Shown: one piece after another, positions 46,701 through 57,365 of the stretch
Layout: each line of letters starts with the position of its first letter
Numbering within the stretch: position 1 is the first letter of the stretch
Origin: Volutella citrinella
Lineage: Eukaryota; Ascomycota; Sordariomycetes; Hypocreales; Nectriaceae
Reading direction: 5' to 3'
Assembly: GCA_034401135.1 (NCBI GenBank)
Contig: JAWZSP010000002.1
Location: 3,286,001 to 3,350,000 of the forward strand
DNA: 64,000 nucleotides
The notes under the pieces: generated by a model
Told to the model about the DNA's origin: nothing
The model's database searches: none
The model's input: the letters and a program-made list of their open reading frames with translations, nothing else
Made by a program: the position numbers and the translations under genes

Positions 46701-47499
46701 TCGTGCGACCAGGATACCCTCTCCGCCGGTGCTGTCTCGGCTCAGGCCAAGGACAAGGGCCCATCCGGCCGTCACCATCCGCTGCATCCCCTTGGACGCC
46801 CTCTGCAGCGGGGAGTCACATATACGGGGATCCTTCGCCGTCGTGTTATCGGCCAAGTTGTAATGATGCCATCCGGCTCCAGCCACGGCTTGACACACGG
46901 CACTGCGCAGTCATACAACAAGCCACGCTCCACAGTGGCATGGTTAGGGCTTGTTTTCGCAAAGCGAGAGCCAACTCTCTGCCGTATTACATCTGTTGCT
47001 TCGACTACGCAGGGCGGGCATCTGCGACGCCCGCACACGAGGCGGGCAATGGACGGCTGTCGGAAGCGGGCAGAAGCAACAGTAGGCGGATGACGGAGGG
47101 TAGGCGAGATCCCGTGTTATCCGGAGAGTCCTGCCCCGTGCTCATCGAAGCGGGACAACAAGACGAGGGCGGGCGGTTGACCCTGTTGCCGATCAGTCAG
47201 TCCTACTACCTGCCAGAAGCGCACCCGTCCTCGTCTCGCTTCAAACACGAGGTTGTCAAGGTTGTGCACTTTCCTCATGGTGGCGCATTGGCCCTTTGAG
47301 CTTGGCGCACCCACATCTTTTACTCAGTGGACACTGACATCATAAATAGTGATGATATATGGTAAAACTCTAGCTTAAATACAAAAAGGTATATGGTTGA
47401 TGATGTAGCTTGGTCACCCAAAAAGGAATTGAAACTCTATACAACTAAATGGGCAAAGGCTACCAAGTTTCATTTTGTGAGAAAATGAGCAAAAAAGAA
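43768..47499. other. Gene-free interval, 3.7 kb
   Basis: No convincing gene. The best minus-strand candidate is an open stretch at 45205-45513 with six cysteines (V-C-N-I-T-T-W; L-R-C-K-S-C; C-I-C), which could be an exon of a small Cys-rich protein if joined to ATGCCTC at about 45560 through a gtacgc...ttcag intron, but it lacks a signal peptide. The 210-codon plus frame at 46667-47299 shows no domain. The final ~150 bases before the tRNA are AT-rich. Confidence 0.3.
47491..47496 (-). terminator. RNA polymerase III terminator of the tRNA-Thr gene
   Basis: A run of six T on the minus strand, three bases after the discriminator base (ATTCTTTTTT). Six T is enough for efficient fungal pol III termination and shows the locus still has a complete transcription unit. 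Confidence 0.75.
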
Positions 47500-47622
47500 T
47501 GCCCGGGGCCTGGATCGAACAGACGACCTTATCATTACGAGTGATACGCTATTACTTGTTAGATTGGAATGAGACATTTAGACTGACGACGAAACTCACC
47601 ACTACCACTGTGCTACCAGGGC
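47500..47622 (-). tRNA. tRNA-Thr(CGT) gene interrupted by a 51-nt GT-AG insertion in the D arm
   Basis: On the minus strand the gene starts GCCCTGG and ends CCCGGGC plus discriminator A at 47500. Exon parts are 47622-47600 and 47548-47500. Joined, they fold as a 72-nt tRNA: acceptor stem 7 bp with one mismatch (U5-C68), D stem GCAC/GTGC perfect, D loop AGTGGTA, anticodon stem TATCA/TGATA, anticodon loop CTCGTAA (anticodon CGT, U33 and A37 present), variable AGGTC, T stem GTCTG/CAGGC, T loop TTCGATC. The D stem is complete only after removing 47599-47549. A pol III terminator of six T follows. A box and B box are intact. Activity is unproven; it may be a pseudogene. Confidence 0.8.
47549..47599 (-). 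other. Spliceosomal-type intron sequence inside the tRNA D arm
   Basis: 51 nt beginning GTGAGT and ending AATAG, with TCTAAC placed 8 nt before the terminal AG. These are the donor, branch and acceptor signals used by protein-gene introns of this same window. The site, between the third and fourth base of the 3' D-stem strand, is not the canonical 37/38 tRNA intron position, and I see no clear bulge-helix-bulge around it. Confidence 0.65.
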
Positions 47623-48356
47623 GATTGTTAGTAATATTTCCCAATTTTCTGCTTTATATTCCTGTTCTCGCTAGCGCGATACTGTGAACCCGCCCAACCT
47701 GACCTGGTTCATCACCACCGTCTCTCCTCCAATTTATCGCCTCGCTCTCATTAGTACGGTCCTATGATAGTACTCTGTGGTCTTGTACGAGATTATCGAA
47801 GCCTGCCTCTTTGGCCATGACCGAAACATGGCAACCCTATCGCCAAGAGCCGCCATGCTCTCGGCAGACGCGGAGCGGACAGACACAAGAGATCAACGGG
47901 CGCGGCGTCAAGGTCTACCCTGTGGCGGGAAGGGAACGGCCCCCAATTGACGGGTCCGAGCTGTCAAGGAGCTACAAGACTTGCTTTCGCTCAATTTGGA
48001 CTTTCCTTCACAAAAGCAGAATATTCTGTGGTTCAATGGGATTCCGATTGGGGTCCGTGATGATCCTTGCCCTGCTGTCCATTTCTTGTAAGCGAGAGGC
48101 GGCCGCTTCAGCAAGTGTCATGAAGTTGAGCTACGCCATTCACGACGAAGGCGCAACACATTTTACAAAAGAATCGAGGTACACCACAGGTCAAGCATCT
48201 TCTTGAGTTAGTAAGATGACATATCGCATTCCATTGTTTTTTGAGATCCGCTCAGTGCTCCGTTTTTTGGACATGCATCGCTTCATAGACACATCCAAGT
48301 GTTTTTAGCCAGCATCTAACACCACACACCTCCGTGTTCCTGCTCCAGCCTATCGA
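47623..48356. other. Intergenic region with a small coding-like fragment
   Basis: About 730 bases. A plus-strand frame near 47958-48088 reads V-R-A-V-K-E-L-Q-D-L-L-S-L-N-L-D-F and I-L-W-F-N-G-I-P-I-G-V, which looks protein-like but is bounded by stops on both sides and has no start. It may be the remains of a decayed gene. No family is recognised. Confidence 0.3.
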
Positions 48357-49563
48357 CTAATTGGACGGTTTCTTTTTAGCATCAACTCCTGTGCTCCAAG
48401 CCTTGAGGATCTTCTCGAGCTCCTTCGCCACCGCGTCTACCGCCTCCTTGGTGGTAGCGCTGCCACAATGATCCTTGGTGCATGGACCGCCATCAAGGGA
48501 AGCTCGCACAACATCCTCGACGGCTTTTGGTTCCTTGTTTAGGTTGAGGGAGTATCTTAGAAGCATGGTTACAGACGGAATGGTTCCGACGGAGATCACG
48601 ATGCCCTGGCCGGAGATGTCGGGCGCAGAACCTGGCAGGAAGCACATTCGTTTGTTCTCGGCACCACCATTCAGCCGGAATCAAGGTCGTCCAACACGTA
48701 CCGTGGATTGGCTCGTATATACCGTTGCACTTGCTTGCCCTTCGGCCTAGTTAGCGGGCGTTTACCATTACGATGAGGCCATTAGCAGGGGAAAACTGAC
48801 CTGTCTGTCGGGGATGCTGCTCAAGCTGGCACTGGGCAGCAGGCCGATGCTGCCAGGGACGACGCTCGTCTCGTCGCTGATGAAATCGCCAAACAAGTTG
48901 CCGGTGACAACGATGCCGTTGAGGCCACCGTGGTTCTTGACCATGATAGTGGCGGCGCGGTCAATCAGCTGGTGCTCGATCTTGAGGTCGGGGAACTCCT
49001 TTTCAAGCGTCTCCGTCATGACCTTGCGGCACAGCCGGCTGATGGCCAGCACATTGGCCTTGTCAAGCGACCAGACCTTCTTGTCGCCGCGGCAGCGGGC
49101 CAGGAAGCGGGCCAGGCGGGCGATGCGCTCAATCTCGACATGCGAGTAGGGCTCAATGTCGTAGACGGAGCCCGAGACTGTGCCCATCACTAGCTCGCCC
49201 ATAGAAAATAGTATCAAAACTGGCTATATGCCCATCAGCACGTTCCTGGTAGAAATTGAAGATCACAGACTTTCCAACATCAACGCAGAAGTTGCCGCGA
49301 CGGAACTCACCCGTACCTTGAAACCTGTGAAGGTAGTCTAGTGATCGGGAAAATTTGAATTGATCTCCCGCCTACTGCCGACAGTCCCATACTCACCCCT
49401 GGCTACCTTGAATGTTACTGAGCGAGATGGCTTCATCGGAGCTCGATACACTAACCAAACTTTCGATAGTCTGTTTGTCTACGGCCGGGCCGAAAGGCAG
49501 TTGATCAACAAATATGTGCCCAACGTCGGGCCTCAAGCGCTGTAGGAAACAAGTGAGGCCTTC
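48357..49563 (-). pseudogene. Broken 3-isopropylmalate dehydrogenase-like (LEU2 type) gene
   Basis: Pieces of a LeuB/LEU2-type dehydrogenase are recognisable in order on the minus strand. An N-terminal scrap at 49563-49393 has P-F-G-P-A-V-D-K and S-S-D-E-A-I. A long central block (about 49202-48801) has Y-S-H-V-E-I-E-R-I-A-R-L-A, S-L-D-K-A-N-V-L and N-L-F-G-D-F-I-S-D-E. A 28-nt piece (48729-48702) encodes N-G-I-Y-E-P-I-H-G, and the end (48631-48357) S-A-P-D-I through A-K-E-L-E-K-I-L. About 100 residues between scrap and core, including the substrate-binding R-x4-R region, are missing, and an in-frame stop sits before the core. The family oxidises 3-isopropylmalate in leucine synthesis, but this copy should be inactive. 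It may be an extra paralogue, not the main leucine gene. Confidence 0.75.
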
Positions 49564-49841
49564 CATCATGCAGGGGCACTGTAGCAGTCGCATATTTTCT
49601 CCATATTCTCATAATCATTGGATTGAGGCTCCAGTTTCAGTCATAAATAAGCTCCTTGTTCTTATTAGGTCTCGCATGGATGCAACTGGTGCAAACCCCA
49701 ATACATGTGGCGGGAGCCTTGCCTGTCTTTGTTTCGTCAAAATGATGCAATGGCGTACGTGTATTCAACAAATAAAACAGCACCTTTCCCGGTTCGCCCG
49801 CCGTTTTTTGTTAACTCCTTCATAATGATTTCCGTTCATGC

Positions 49842-52279
49842 TCATCGAAATGGCCTAAATGATTTGTTTGCGAGCGGAGATCCTGCAGATCTTGCGTTCA
49901 TCATGTTGCCTCGCCCGGTATCCCGCATCCGACCCCCCCGCATGTTGGGCGTGTTGGCGCAGAATGCGCAGATGTAAACTCCTGGCATCGTTCGTCGATT
50001 GATATTGACACAGTTCCCGTGAAGCCACATCTCACAGGACTCGCTGTCTCCGCGTTAGTGGAAGCCCAACCTCGCCTCCTCCTCGGGCCGGCCAGGCACA
50101 TGTGGTGCTAAACTTACCACTGAATCATGAAGCCGTCGCCCTCAGCAGATCCCCCTCGGTGGCAGACACATCGAACATCTTGTCTGTCTATTGTGAGGCT
50201 TGAATCTGTGAGGGTCGACGGCGAAACGGCACCCCCGCGAAAGTTGCCGACGTTGCCCGCGTGTAAGAAGCGCTGCGCGTTGGCGCTTCCCACCTGGTTA
50301 CCGCGCTTTTGGCGGCCCTCAATCAGCTTCCGAAGCTCACTGGTAGCGTCTCCTACTTCACCCATGACGGTTTCAGCTTCACTCTCGGCTTCGTGGTGGC
50401 TGTCGAGCCCTGCCTCGTGGCCACCGAAGCTGCTTGTGCTCCTATCACTCACGCTTCTTCTTGAGGAATGGAAAATGGAGCCGACGGGCTTCAGAGGGTC
50501 CGGCAGAGCGAAAGAGGCGTTGAAGGAGCTCACACGACTGGGTATGATGATGGGCTCATCGTCGCTTGAGGAATCCTCATCCTCTATCGATTCATATTCG
50601 TCTCTACGACTCGTGTCCCGCCGTTGGTTAACTAGACTGCCATCTAGCGCGATTTCATTATGGACCACTGTGGTCTCAGCACGAGCCCGACCTCGCTCGT
50701 CGATTGTGAACCTAACTGAGGTGCGAGTTCGAGGTTGTAAGGAGGCTTCGGGTATTGAGGCAAGGCCAGAAAGGCGATGGTGGCTCTTGACGGGAGAAGA
50801 TCGACCTGATGGCCTTGACATGGGTCTGCCAGTCTCAGCAGCAGGCCCGTTGCTCACTTGTGGCACAGGGCGCGCTGCTGGAGCTAGCTTGGGGAGGACT
50901 GGCCGAGTTTGATTCTTCTTTCCTCGGTTCTCGCTCATGCTCCGGCCCAGGCCTGGTCGGTTTGATTTCACCGGCGAGCTGGCAAACGACCGATCCGGGA
51001 GACGGCCGCTCCGAATATCTTTGACACTGGCTGATCGTCGAAGCTCATCACCCACGGGAGTCCTCGATCCCGACCTCGCGATTGCTGCCTCCGCTGAGCC
51101 CGTCTCAGCCAGGGGGTTCAAGCTTGTATTCGCCAGGGTAGGTTGGGGTTGACTGAAGAGAAGGCCCGGATTCACCGCGCCCCCAGGGTTAATAATGCCG
51201 AAAGGGTCTTCCAGCGAAGGCGCAAATGCGGTGGGAACAATGCTGCTCGCAATCATCGGGGCAGAATCAACGGCTGGTGGTTTCGGGGCCAGTGTGCGTT
51301 CACGCCGGCTTGGCTGGAGATTCTCTTGGTTTTGTACATTGCTCTGGGTCGAGACCGGCGCACTTGGATCCTGGAACAACTGAACCTCACTATTCCAATC
51401 AAACGACCCAGTATGGCGGTGTCCCTGAATGGGTGTTGTCTGGAAACAGTTCGACGATGGGTCAAAATCGAGGTCCATGCCCATGGACATGGAGGGATCC
51501 CAAAAGCTGGTCGGCGCTGTTGCTGGTGCGGACATGGGGTAAGAAAACATGTCACCCGATACAGCCATCAAAGCAGCCAGGTCAGGCTGCTGGGGTGTCC
51601 CCATGAAGTCAGGCTGGGCGTAGGTCTGGTCATTTTGCATCGTGACTGTGGGATCGAGCTTTCGCCCTCCCCTATGCCCTGTTGGTGGTGGGCTTGCAGT
51701 TTGCGCAGGCTCGGGGCGAGTTACGGTTCCTCTTCGTACTTTTTTTGTTGACTGAGGGGGGTTGGATGGGTTCGGGCTCGGTAGGAAATCGGATATCGGG
51801 GCGTGGTTGTGAGAGGGGGTTACAGTGTTGGGCGAAGAGGCTAGGAGCTGCGATGAGTCGACCGGAGGCAGAGGTAGGTTTGAAACCGGAGCAAAGTGGT
51901 TCACATGGGTCGCAATCTCCGCCGCCAGGCCTTCGACAGACAACAGGCGCTTGTGACGGCTGGCGGGAGTTGTAGGGACGAAGTCGGGGAAAGGTCCCTG
52001 AGTTCCACGCAGGTTCCCTGGGGTAGAGTTGAAGACGGAGAAGTCCTCGGCGAAGCGCGGCGTCCAGCCACCGGCGTCGTGAACGCAATCTTGGCTCAGG
52101 TCGGGTGTGTGGAATACGGGACTGGGGAAGACGGCCGATGTAGGTGTTTCTTTAGGAGTGGGCGGGAGTGGATTCGGGTTTGCGAAGCTGTTGGAGGAAT
52201 TGGGTCAGGGTCAGGGTCAACATGACCAATTTGGAAAGTAGCCGGAGACTTGCCTGGTAGCCAGTCGATCCCCGCTCAT
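49842..52279 (-). CDS. PHD-finger protein (chromatin reader type)
   Basis: Three exons (52279-52254, 52187-50118, 50043-49842) give 765 residues. The 26-nt first exon encodes M-S-G-D-R-L-A-T-S and uses a GC donor (CCAG/GCAAGT). The following S-F-A-N-P-N-P-L-P-P-T-P-K and W-T-P-R-F-A-E-D-F-S-V-F-N-S-T-P-G motifs are ordered islands in an otherwise disordered Pro/Ser-rich protein. A basic Ser/Pro region with S-P-V-K repeats occupies the middle. The only folded domain is the C-terminal PHD finger at about 680-730: C-V-C...C-E-S-C-E-M-W-L-H-G-N-C...Y-I-C-A-F-C, with all Cys/His ligands present across the last intron. PHD fingers read histone H3 tails; a role in a chromatin complex in the nucleus is inferred. 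Confidence 0.85.
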
Positions 52280-55070
52280 AGCCACTCGAGAGGTGTATCA
52301 TGTAGGCCAGGTCGAATCCAGCCCTTGAGGGCACGAGAGGAGCCAGATCAAGTGCACGGTGGCAATCGGGACACGCAGTGTATCTTTCGTGGTTATGAAC
52401 AAACAAACAAACAGTGCAGCAACGGTGGCAGTCGCTCGCAAGCACGCAGATCCAAGAAGGCTGGCCAAGGGAAGCAGGATATGTACTCGAGACAGGACGA
52501 TGCGGTGGGGATACGCTGAGACAATGTTTCGCAGGGACAGTTGAGGTGTCTAGAAATATTTTCGGCCGTGGATCATTATCGAAGGTTGAATGCGATCAAG
52601 GAACAATACATCGAAGCCTAGGTTGCGTGAGGGCGCTGGTCAGCAAATGCTGGAGTGCTGAAGAACAGATGGAGCAAGCAAAAGGCCCTAGAAGGAAAGG
52701 GCAGATGACTGGGGGGCGGACAAACAAGGCCGGGCTGATAAGGCCACCACAAGGAGGGGCAGGGAGACTGCGCACTCAAGGCACTGTGAGGACGGGAGAA
52801 CTGCAGAAGGAGAGACAGAGGGAGGAAATGGCCGAATGGGAGACAAGCAGTGGTTGATGTGCAAATAGCCCGGCAGGCTGTCCGCCGCGGGGGTGGGAGG
52901 CAATTGGCCCGGGGTTCTTCAGACTGAAGGACTTTCTGATGGCGGCAGAACTGCACGGCTGGGGGGTGTCGTGATGGGGGCGGCAGCGACTTTGGGAGCT
53001 TACCCAGGAAGCAACAGGCTGGCGATGTAACATCAAGGACGCGGGAGGGAAGGGAGGGAGCCTCAGATCGACGCTACTTTCCCGCTGGACGGGTAGCCAC
53101 AGATGGGAATCGGGGAGAATGATTATTGTGGTGCCCGTCTGTTCTGTGCTCGAACTGTTTTGGTGCGGCGTGAAGTTTTGCAGACGGCCTGAGACGAGAC
53201 GGGATTTGTCTGCTACTGCTGCGGGGGGCCTTGACCGATGGGTCTTTTTGCTTTAGGCAGAAGGAGGGAATGGGGAAGGAGGCTCGTTAAGTCGAGCTGG
53301 GAAATTTTACGGCGAGGAAGGGCACGACTCCGGAGTAATTCTTACGAGCGAGCACGTAGGCACGGTGAATTGATCCATCCAGCCTCGGCCTCGGGCTCGC
53401 CTCGCTTACCTTTAAAACCACTGGGCCAGCCAGCCAGCCAGCCAGCCAGCGTCTCCTCCAGCAATAATTAATTGCCAGTGAACCGAAGCAAACGGATGGG
53501 ATGTGTGGGATTGACCATTCACCGGCTCGGCCAGCCGCTACGGATACGCATGTACCTTGCGTCTTGCATGGACTCGAGCCAGTCAAGCTGCCAAATCGAA
53601 TCAAGGCCATCAAGCAGGCAACGAATGCATGTCCTGTGTGGGCGGTGGAGCTCGGCAAGTGAAGATGCGTGGGAGGGAGCAGCAGCATGCAGCTGCAGAA
53701 TTATAGCTCCAGCTCGAGCTCCGTGCAGGAGCAACAGCCACGACAGGTGATGCCGCCTCCTACGAGACAGGCGCTGTTGAGCTCGAGTCCCAACCACACA
53801 CCGCCCACCATCTCGCCGTCGGCTCCAGCGCCTGAAGCAATTGCATCAGCATCCCACGCAATTGATACGCTACCGGGCCCTCCTTCAGCCCTCTGTGCGC
53901 TAGCGGTCGGCTGTTTCTGCTAGTGGACAAGCCTGGTCGTTGCGCAATCGATGGTGGCCGCCGCCAGAGCTCAACAGGAGACAGCCTTGGGGCTAACCAA
54001 GTGGCTGGGTCATTCTACAGGTCGCCCGAGGTCCGGAGGGAGGTGTGAGCAACTGCCCCTCCCTAGGGCGGCAGTAGGCATAGGGCATCTGGCGGGCATG
54101 ACCTTCTGTATTTACGTACCTAGCGGCCCGGAGGAAACGCCGACACTGGGCTGGCACAGACGGTGTCCAGCAGCCGGACGACGGGGGGACGAAATGACGG
54201 TGAGTCAAGTGACTGAACAATCTGGATAGCGGCAAAAGCATCTATTGATTCCAGTCAACACGCTCCCCTGGACTGCTCTGGCAAACACTAATCAATGTCT
54301 GGGGCAATGATGTGCCATGCTGCACCTCGGGCTCACAGAGCTGCCTGCTTACCACCTACGGCGGGGCCCTATCAGCATGGGCTGCGAGGGGCTACCGGCC
54401 GCCGGAAGCAACACGCCATCTTCCAGGAACACAACCAACCAATCGTCCCGGATGTTGGACAGAGTTCCGAGGGAGAGCGGATCGCCTAGCTGGGCACAAT
54501 TGAACAGGGACAGTGACATGATAAGGTTAGATTCTGCTTGTACTATCGCTATAAAGATAATAGTGGTATAGGGGAGCTTCCTCGAACCGGTAATATTCCA
54601 AAGAACAGGAGGGAGAATGAGAACAGAAGGGACTGTCCTTCGCCACCCACTACTAGAGCCAGACGGATGGAGGCTCCAGGGCGGCTACGGGTGGCGCTAC
54701 AATCCCCTGATTGGGCATGGCGACCCCCGAAGCCCCCTAATATTGCCTTGCCCACTGCCGGCTGCCAACAGGAGACCTGGGATGCAGCGTCCAACCAGCC
54801 GGGATGCGCACGCAGAGCTGACTGGACATGGCAATTGCTGCCTGCACGCACCTGCCTGCACCTTTTCAGCCACCAACCGGGCTGCTTGATTGGGTGTGAA
54901 GCCGCCGATCAGCCCCTGACCCTCTGCGCCGCTTCCCACCACAATCCGAGGCTACCAGTGAAGGCCACTGAGCGACGGCACTTGGCAGCCAGCCAGCACT
55001 CCGCGACAACGACAGCCTCAAACCCAACCCAACCTCGTAGCCGCCGCTGGCGAGCAGGGCGTCTCCCCCA
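52280..55070. other. Gene-free interval, 2.8 kb
   Basis: Upstream region of the PHD gene and downstream region of the cupin gene. Frames are numerous but motif-free. It is rich in low-complexity tracts, including a GCCA tandem array and gagg/ggga purine tracts near 52700-52830 and 53040-53060. The long leader would suit a regulated transcription-factor-like gene. No RNA gene is seen. Confidence 0.4.
53425..53450. repeat. (GCCA) tetranucleotide microsatellite
   Basis: Six and a half tandem copies of GCCA, uninterrupted. A likely length-variable marker in the intergenic region upstream of the PHD gene. Confidence 0.9.
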
Positions 55071-55801
55071 TCATGCCTGCGCAGCCGTGTTTGCACGCGG
55101 TGGCAGTGGCACCACCGCCTCGCCCGAGTACTCGTCGTACGTGCCCTTGAATCCCAATGCGCCACCAACCAGGGCAGCCAGGTTCAAGATGCCGTGTGTC
55201 ACCGTCCTCCTCGCCACCGCCTGCGCCCGCTGGCCAAACCACCCAGGGCCCGCCCAGAACAGAGGGTAGTTGTCGTGGGCCTGCATCACCACAAACAGCG
55301 ACAGCAGCAGCGACAGGCTCCCCGTGACACCCGGGCGCCTGTCCTGGATGCAGCCGAGCATGTTGCGGAAGAAGACCTCCTTGTCGCCGTCGGCCGGGTC
55401 GGTCCACTCCGTCACCCGCAGCACCACGTCCTCGGACCCTCGGCCCTCCGTGCGGCCGTCGGCCCTGCCGTACTCGTGGATGGCGAACCGCGGGATGGTG
55501 ATGGCGCCGTCCTCGGGCCCAAACACGGCCGTGCGGTCGTCGATGGTTACCAGGGCTTGGCCCTGCTCGACCTGCAAGTACTCTAATCGTTGGGGGACGC
55601 TAGGTGTAAGCTTTCTCGAGCATATCTCAGTCACTGCTGCGTACCTGTCTTATCCTCGTGCCAGTGGAGGCCCGTCCTCTCCTTCGCCCCCACATGGAAT
55701 ATCACAGTCGACCTGGCCGTGTTGTCTCGACGGCTGGGAAACTCGACGCCACCCACGTCGAGCATGATGGCGGGAGCATCTCGGGTAACGGATCGCGGCA
55801 T
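55071..55801 (-). CDS. Cupin-domain protein with C-terminal membrane segments
   Basis: Two exons (55801-55645, 55582-55071) give 222 residues. The cupin core reads T-G-L-H-W-H-E-D-K-T then E-Y-L-Q-V-E-Q-G-Q-A, joined across an intron whose acceptor is ttag at 55585-55583; only this acceptor restores the G-x5-H-x-H-x3-4-E pattern of cupin motif 1. Motif 2 is I-P-R-F-A-I-H-E-Y. After it two hydrophobic segments (S-L-L-L-S-L-F-V-V-M and H-G-I-L-N-L-A-A-L-V-G-G-A-L) suggest a membrane-bound form, a common pattern for fungal cupin hydroxylase-like proteins of unknown substrate. The His/Glu ligands are present, so it could bind a metal. The enzyme activity is unknown. Confidence 0.82.
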
Positions 55802-56747
55802 TGTACAAAAGCTACATGGGATGGCCCTAGGGCAAGCACACAAGATCCTATCAGTTGCGGCGATGCCCTTTTTATGACGCCGCGGCCTGGTCCAAAAGTC
55901 TCCGTTGTTAGTCCGACTCGGAGGCTTCCACAACACGATCCAGTTTAGCTCCGTCCAGACTCGGGGCAAACACCACAGCGACAAGTGTCCGTGCTGGGTA
56001 TCGGTTCGACCTGTTTGCTTCGTAGTTTTCTTCACTACGTAGACTGATTCACTCCAGGTAAACGTCCTCAGTGCTCAAAATAAGCCAGAAACGTGGGAGC
56101 TCATCGAGGCATCGCAAGCCACAAATGCAGATGGGCATTGATGTCAGCCTCATCACCACACACACCCTACGACTCTTCAAACCATCAAAATACGTGATTC
56201 CAGGCGCACAAGCCCCTAGATTCCAAAGTATGCTCTGGCTCTGCACATGCAATGTTCCCATCTGAGTCTCTTGCATACCAAGACCTGAGTGGGGGTCGAC
56301 GTAGATTGTACATCTCAATACTCGGCGCGGCTCGACACGGCGTTTGTATTCGGACTTGTTGCGCCGGCATGTGTCAGGGCTAGGAAAGTCAATTGGGCCT
56401 GAGCCATGCCAGATATACTGGACTTTGACTCAAATCTCGCCATTCTCAAAAGCCACTCCCGTCGAGGGTGCCAGCTTACAGCGTCATCCGGACTTTTTTA
56501 CCTCGCCATTTGGCATCACCAATATGTAGGAAACGGCATTTAACGAGCGTGGTGTTTTTATTGTGCTGCTAGTCCCAACTACATGCTTCCCGTTGGGATT
56601 CTAGAAACGAGCGTCCTGTTTGAACCAAATCCTGTCCCTGCGTCCACCAGAAGAACCGATAGGCCTTGCTCTGCTGCCGCCATCGTGCTTGTCCGCGCCT
56701 GTAATCCCCGTCGCTTTCTTGTTTTCGGTCTGCTACCCATGCGACCC
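55802..56747. other. Intergenic region, no gene supported
   Basis: About 950 bases between two minus-strand genes: the cupin promoter and the 3' UTR of the Cys-rich secreted gene. Only short frames without motifs. Confidence 0.45.
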
Positions 56748-57280
56748 TCACAGCTGGAGAACATCCTCGGGGGCCTTGCAGCAAGCCCAGCAAGGTTGCG
56801 TGGCAGTGCCCTAAGACATCAAATGTTAGCTCAACTGGCGAGATGCTGGAGAAGGGTCAATACCATGTTGTTGGAATACTATTAGCACATGTTAGCTTAT
56901 CAGAGCTCTCTGCAGATTTTGGCATGTAGTTGTACTTACCCATCCATCAGGGCAGTGGGGGATCTGGTCCATGCAGAGGCGGAGACAGATGTCATACGAC
57001 TTCATGTCGAGCCCGGCCTTCTGGACGGGGGGCTGGGAGACCTTGATCTGAAGACTACAGTACGTAAGCGAGTGAAGAAAGAATCAATCAAGACTGCGAA
57101 AGCCTGGCTACACTCTGCCTAGTGAAGCATATCGGGTTTGACGGGCGTCGACAGGGGAGACTGGACGTACGTGATGTCCTCCTGCGAACGCTGGGATGTC
57201 CCAGAGGTTGCCGCAGAGGACCAGGGCATCGCCGCAATGCCCTGGGCGAGAGCGAAGGTCAGGACAGTGGTAAACTTCAT
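56748..57280 (-). CDS. Small secreted Cys-rich protein with a 15-nt micro-exon
   Basis: Four exons (57280-57171, 57054-56940, 56878-56864, 56810-56748) give 100 residues. The first 17 residues form a signal peptide (M-K-F-T-T-V-L-T-F-A-L-A-Q-G-I-A-A). Six cysteines follow in the pattern I-C-L-R-L-C, P-H-C-P-D-G-W and P-C-W-A-C-C-K, resembling small secreted fungal proteins that end in P-C-W-x-C-C. The micro-exon encodes Y-S-N-N-M and both of its flanking introns are phase 0, so it can be skipped without a frame shift. All splice sites are canonical (gtacgt/gtag, gtaagt/atag, gtattg/ttag). Acts outside the cell; an effector-like role is a guess. No known family assigned. Confidence 0.8.
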
Positions 57281-57357
57281 TGAGTTTACTTGTTGAGACT
57301 GCTAAGAAGCTGCTTGAAAGAGATCGGTGTCGACGTGAATCAGTGCCGTGGCCAACA

Positions 57358-57365
57358 TATTTATA
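57358..57365 (-). promoter_or_regulatory. TATA box of the small secreted protein gene
   Basis: TATAAATA on the minus strand, 78 bases before the ATG. A perfect TATA element is typical of inducible fungal genes and fits regulated expression of a secreted protein. Confidence 0.6.

Noticed and set aside
46667..47299. 210-codon plus-strand ORF
   Set aside because: No domain, signal or splice pattern; overlapped by other equally open frames.
47500..47622. Reading the 51 nt as a normal intron at anticodon position 37/38
   Set aside because: An alternative stem TGAGT/ACTCG can be drawn, but it leaves a 13-nt variable loop and no valid D arm; the D-arm insertion model gives a perfect 72-nt tRNA.
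54538..55269. 243-codon plus-strand ORF
   Set aside because: Overlaps the cupin gene antisense, motif-free, and typical of GC-rich shadow frames.
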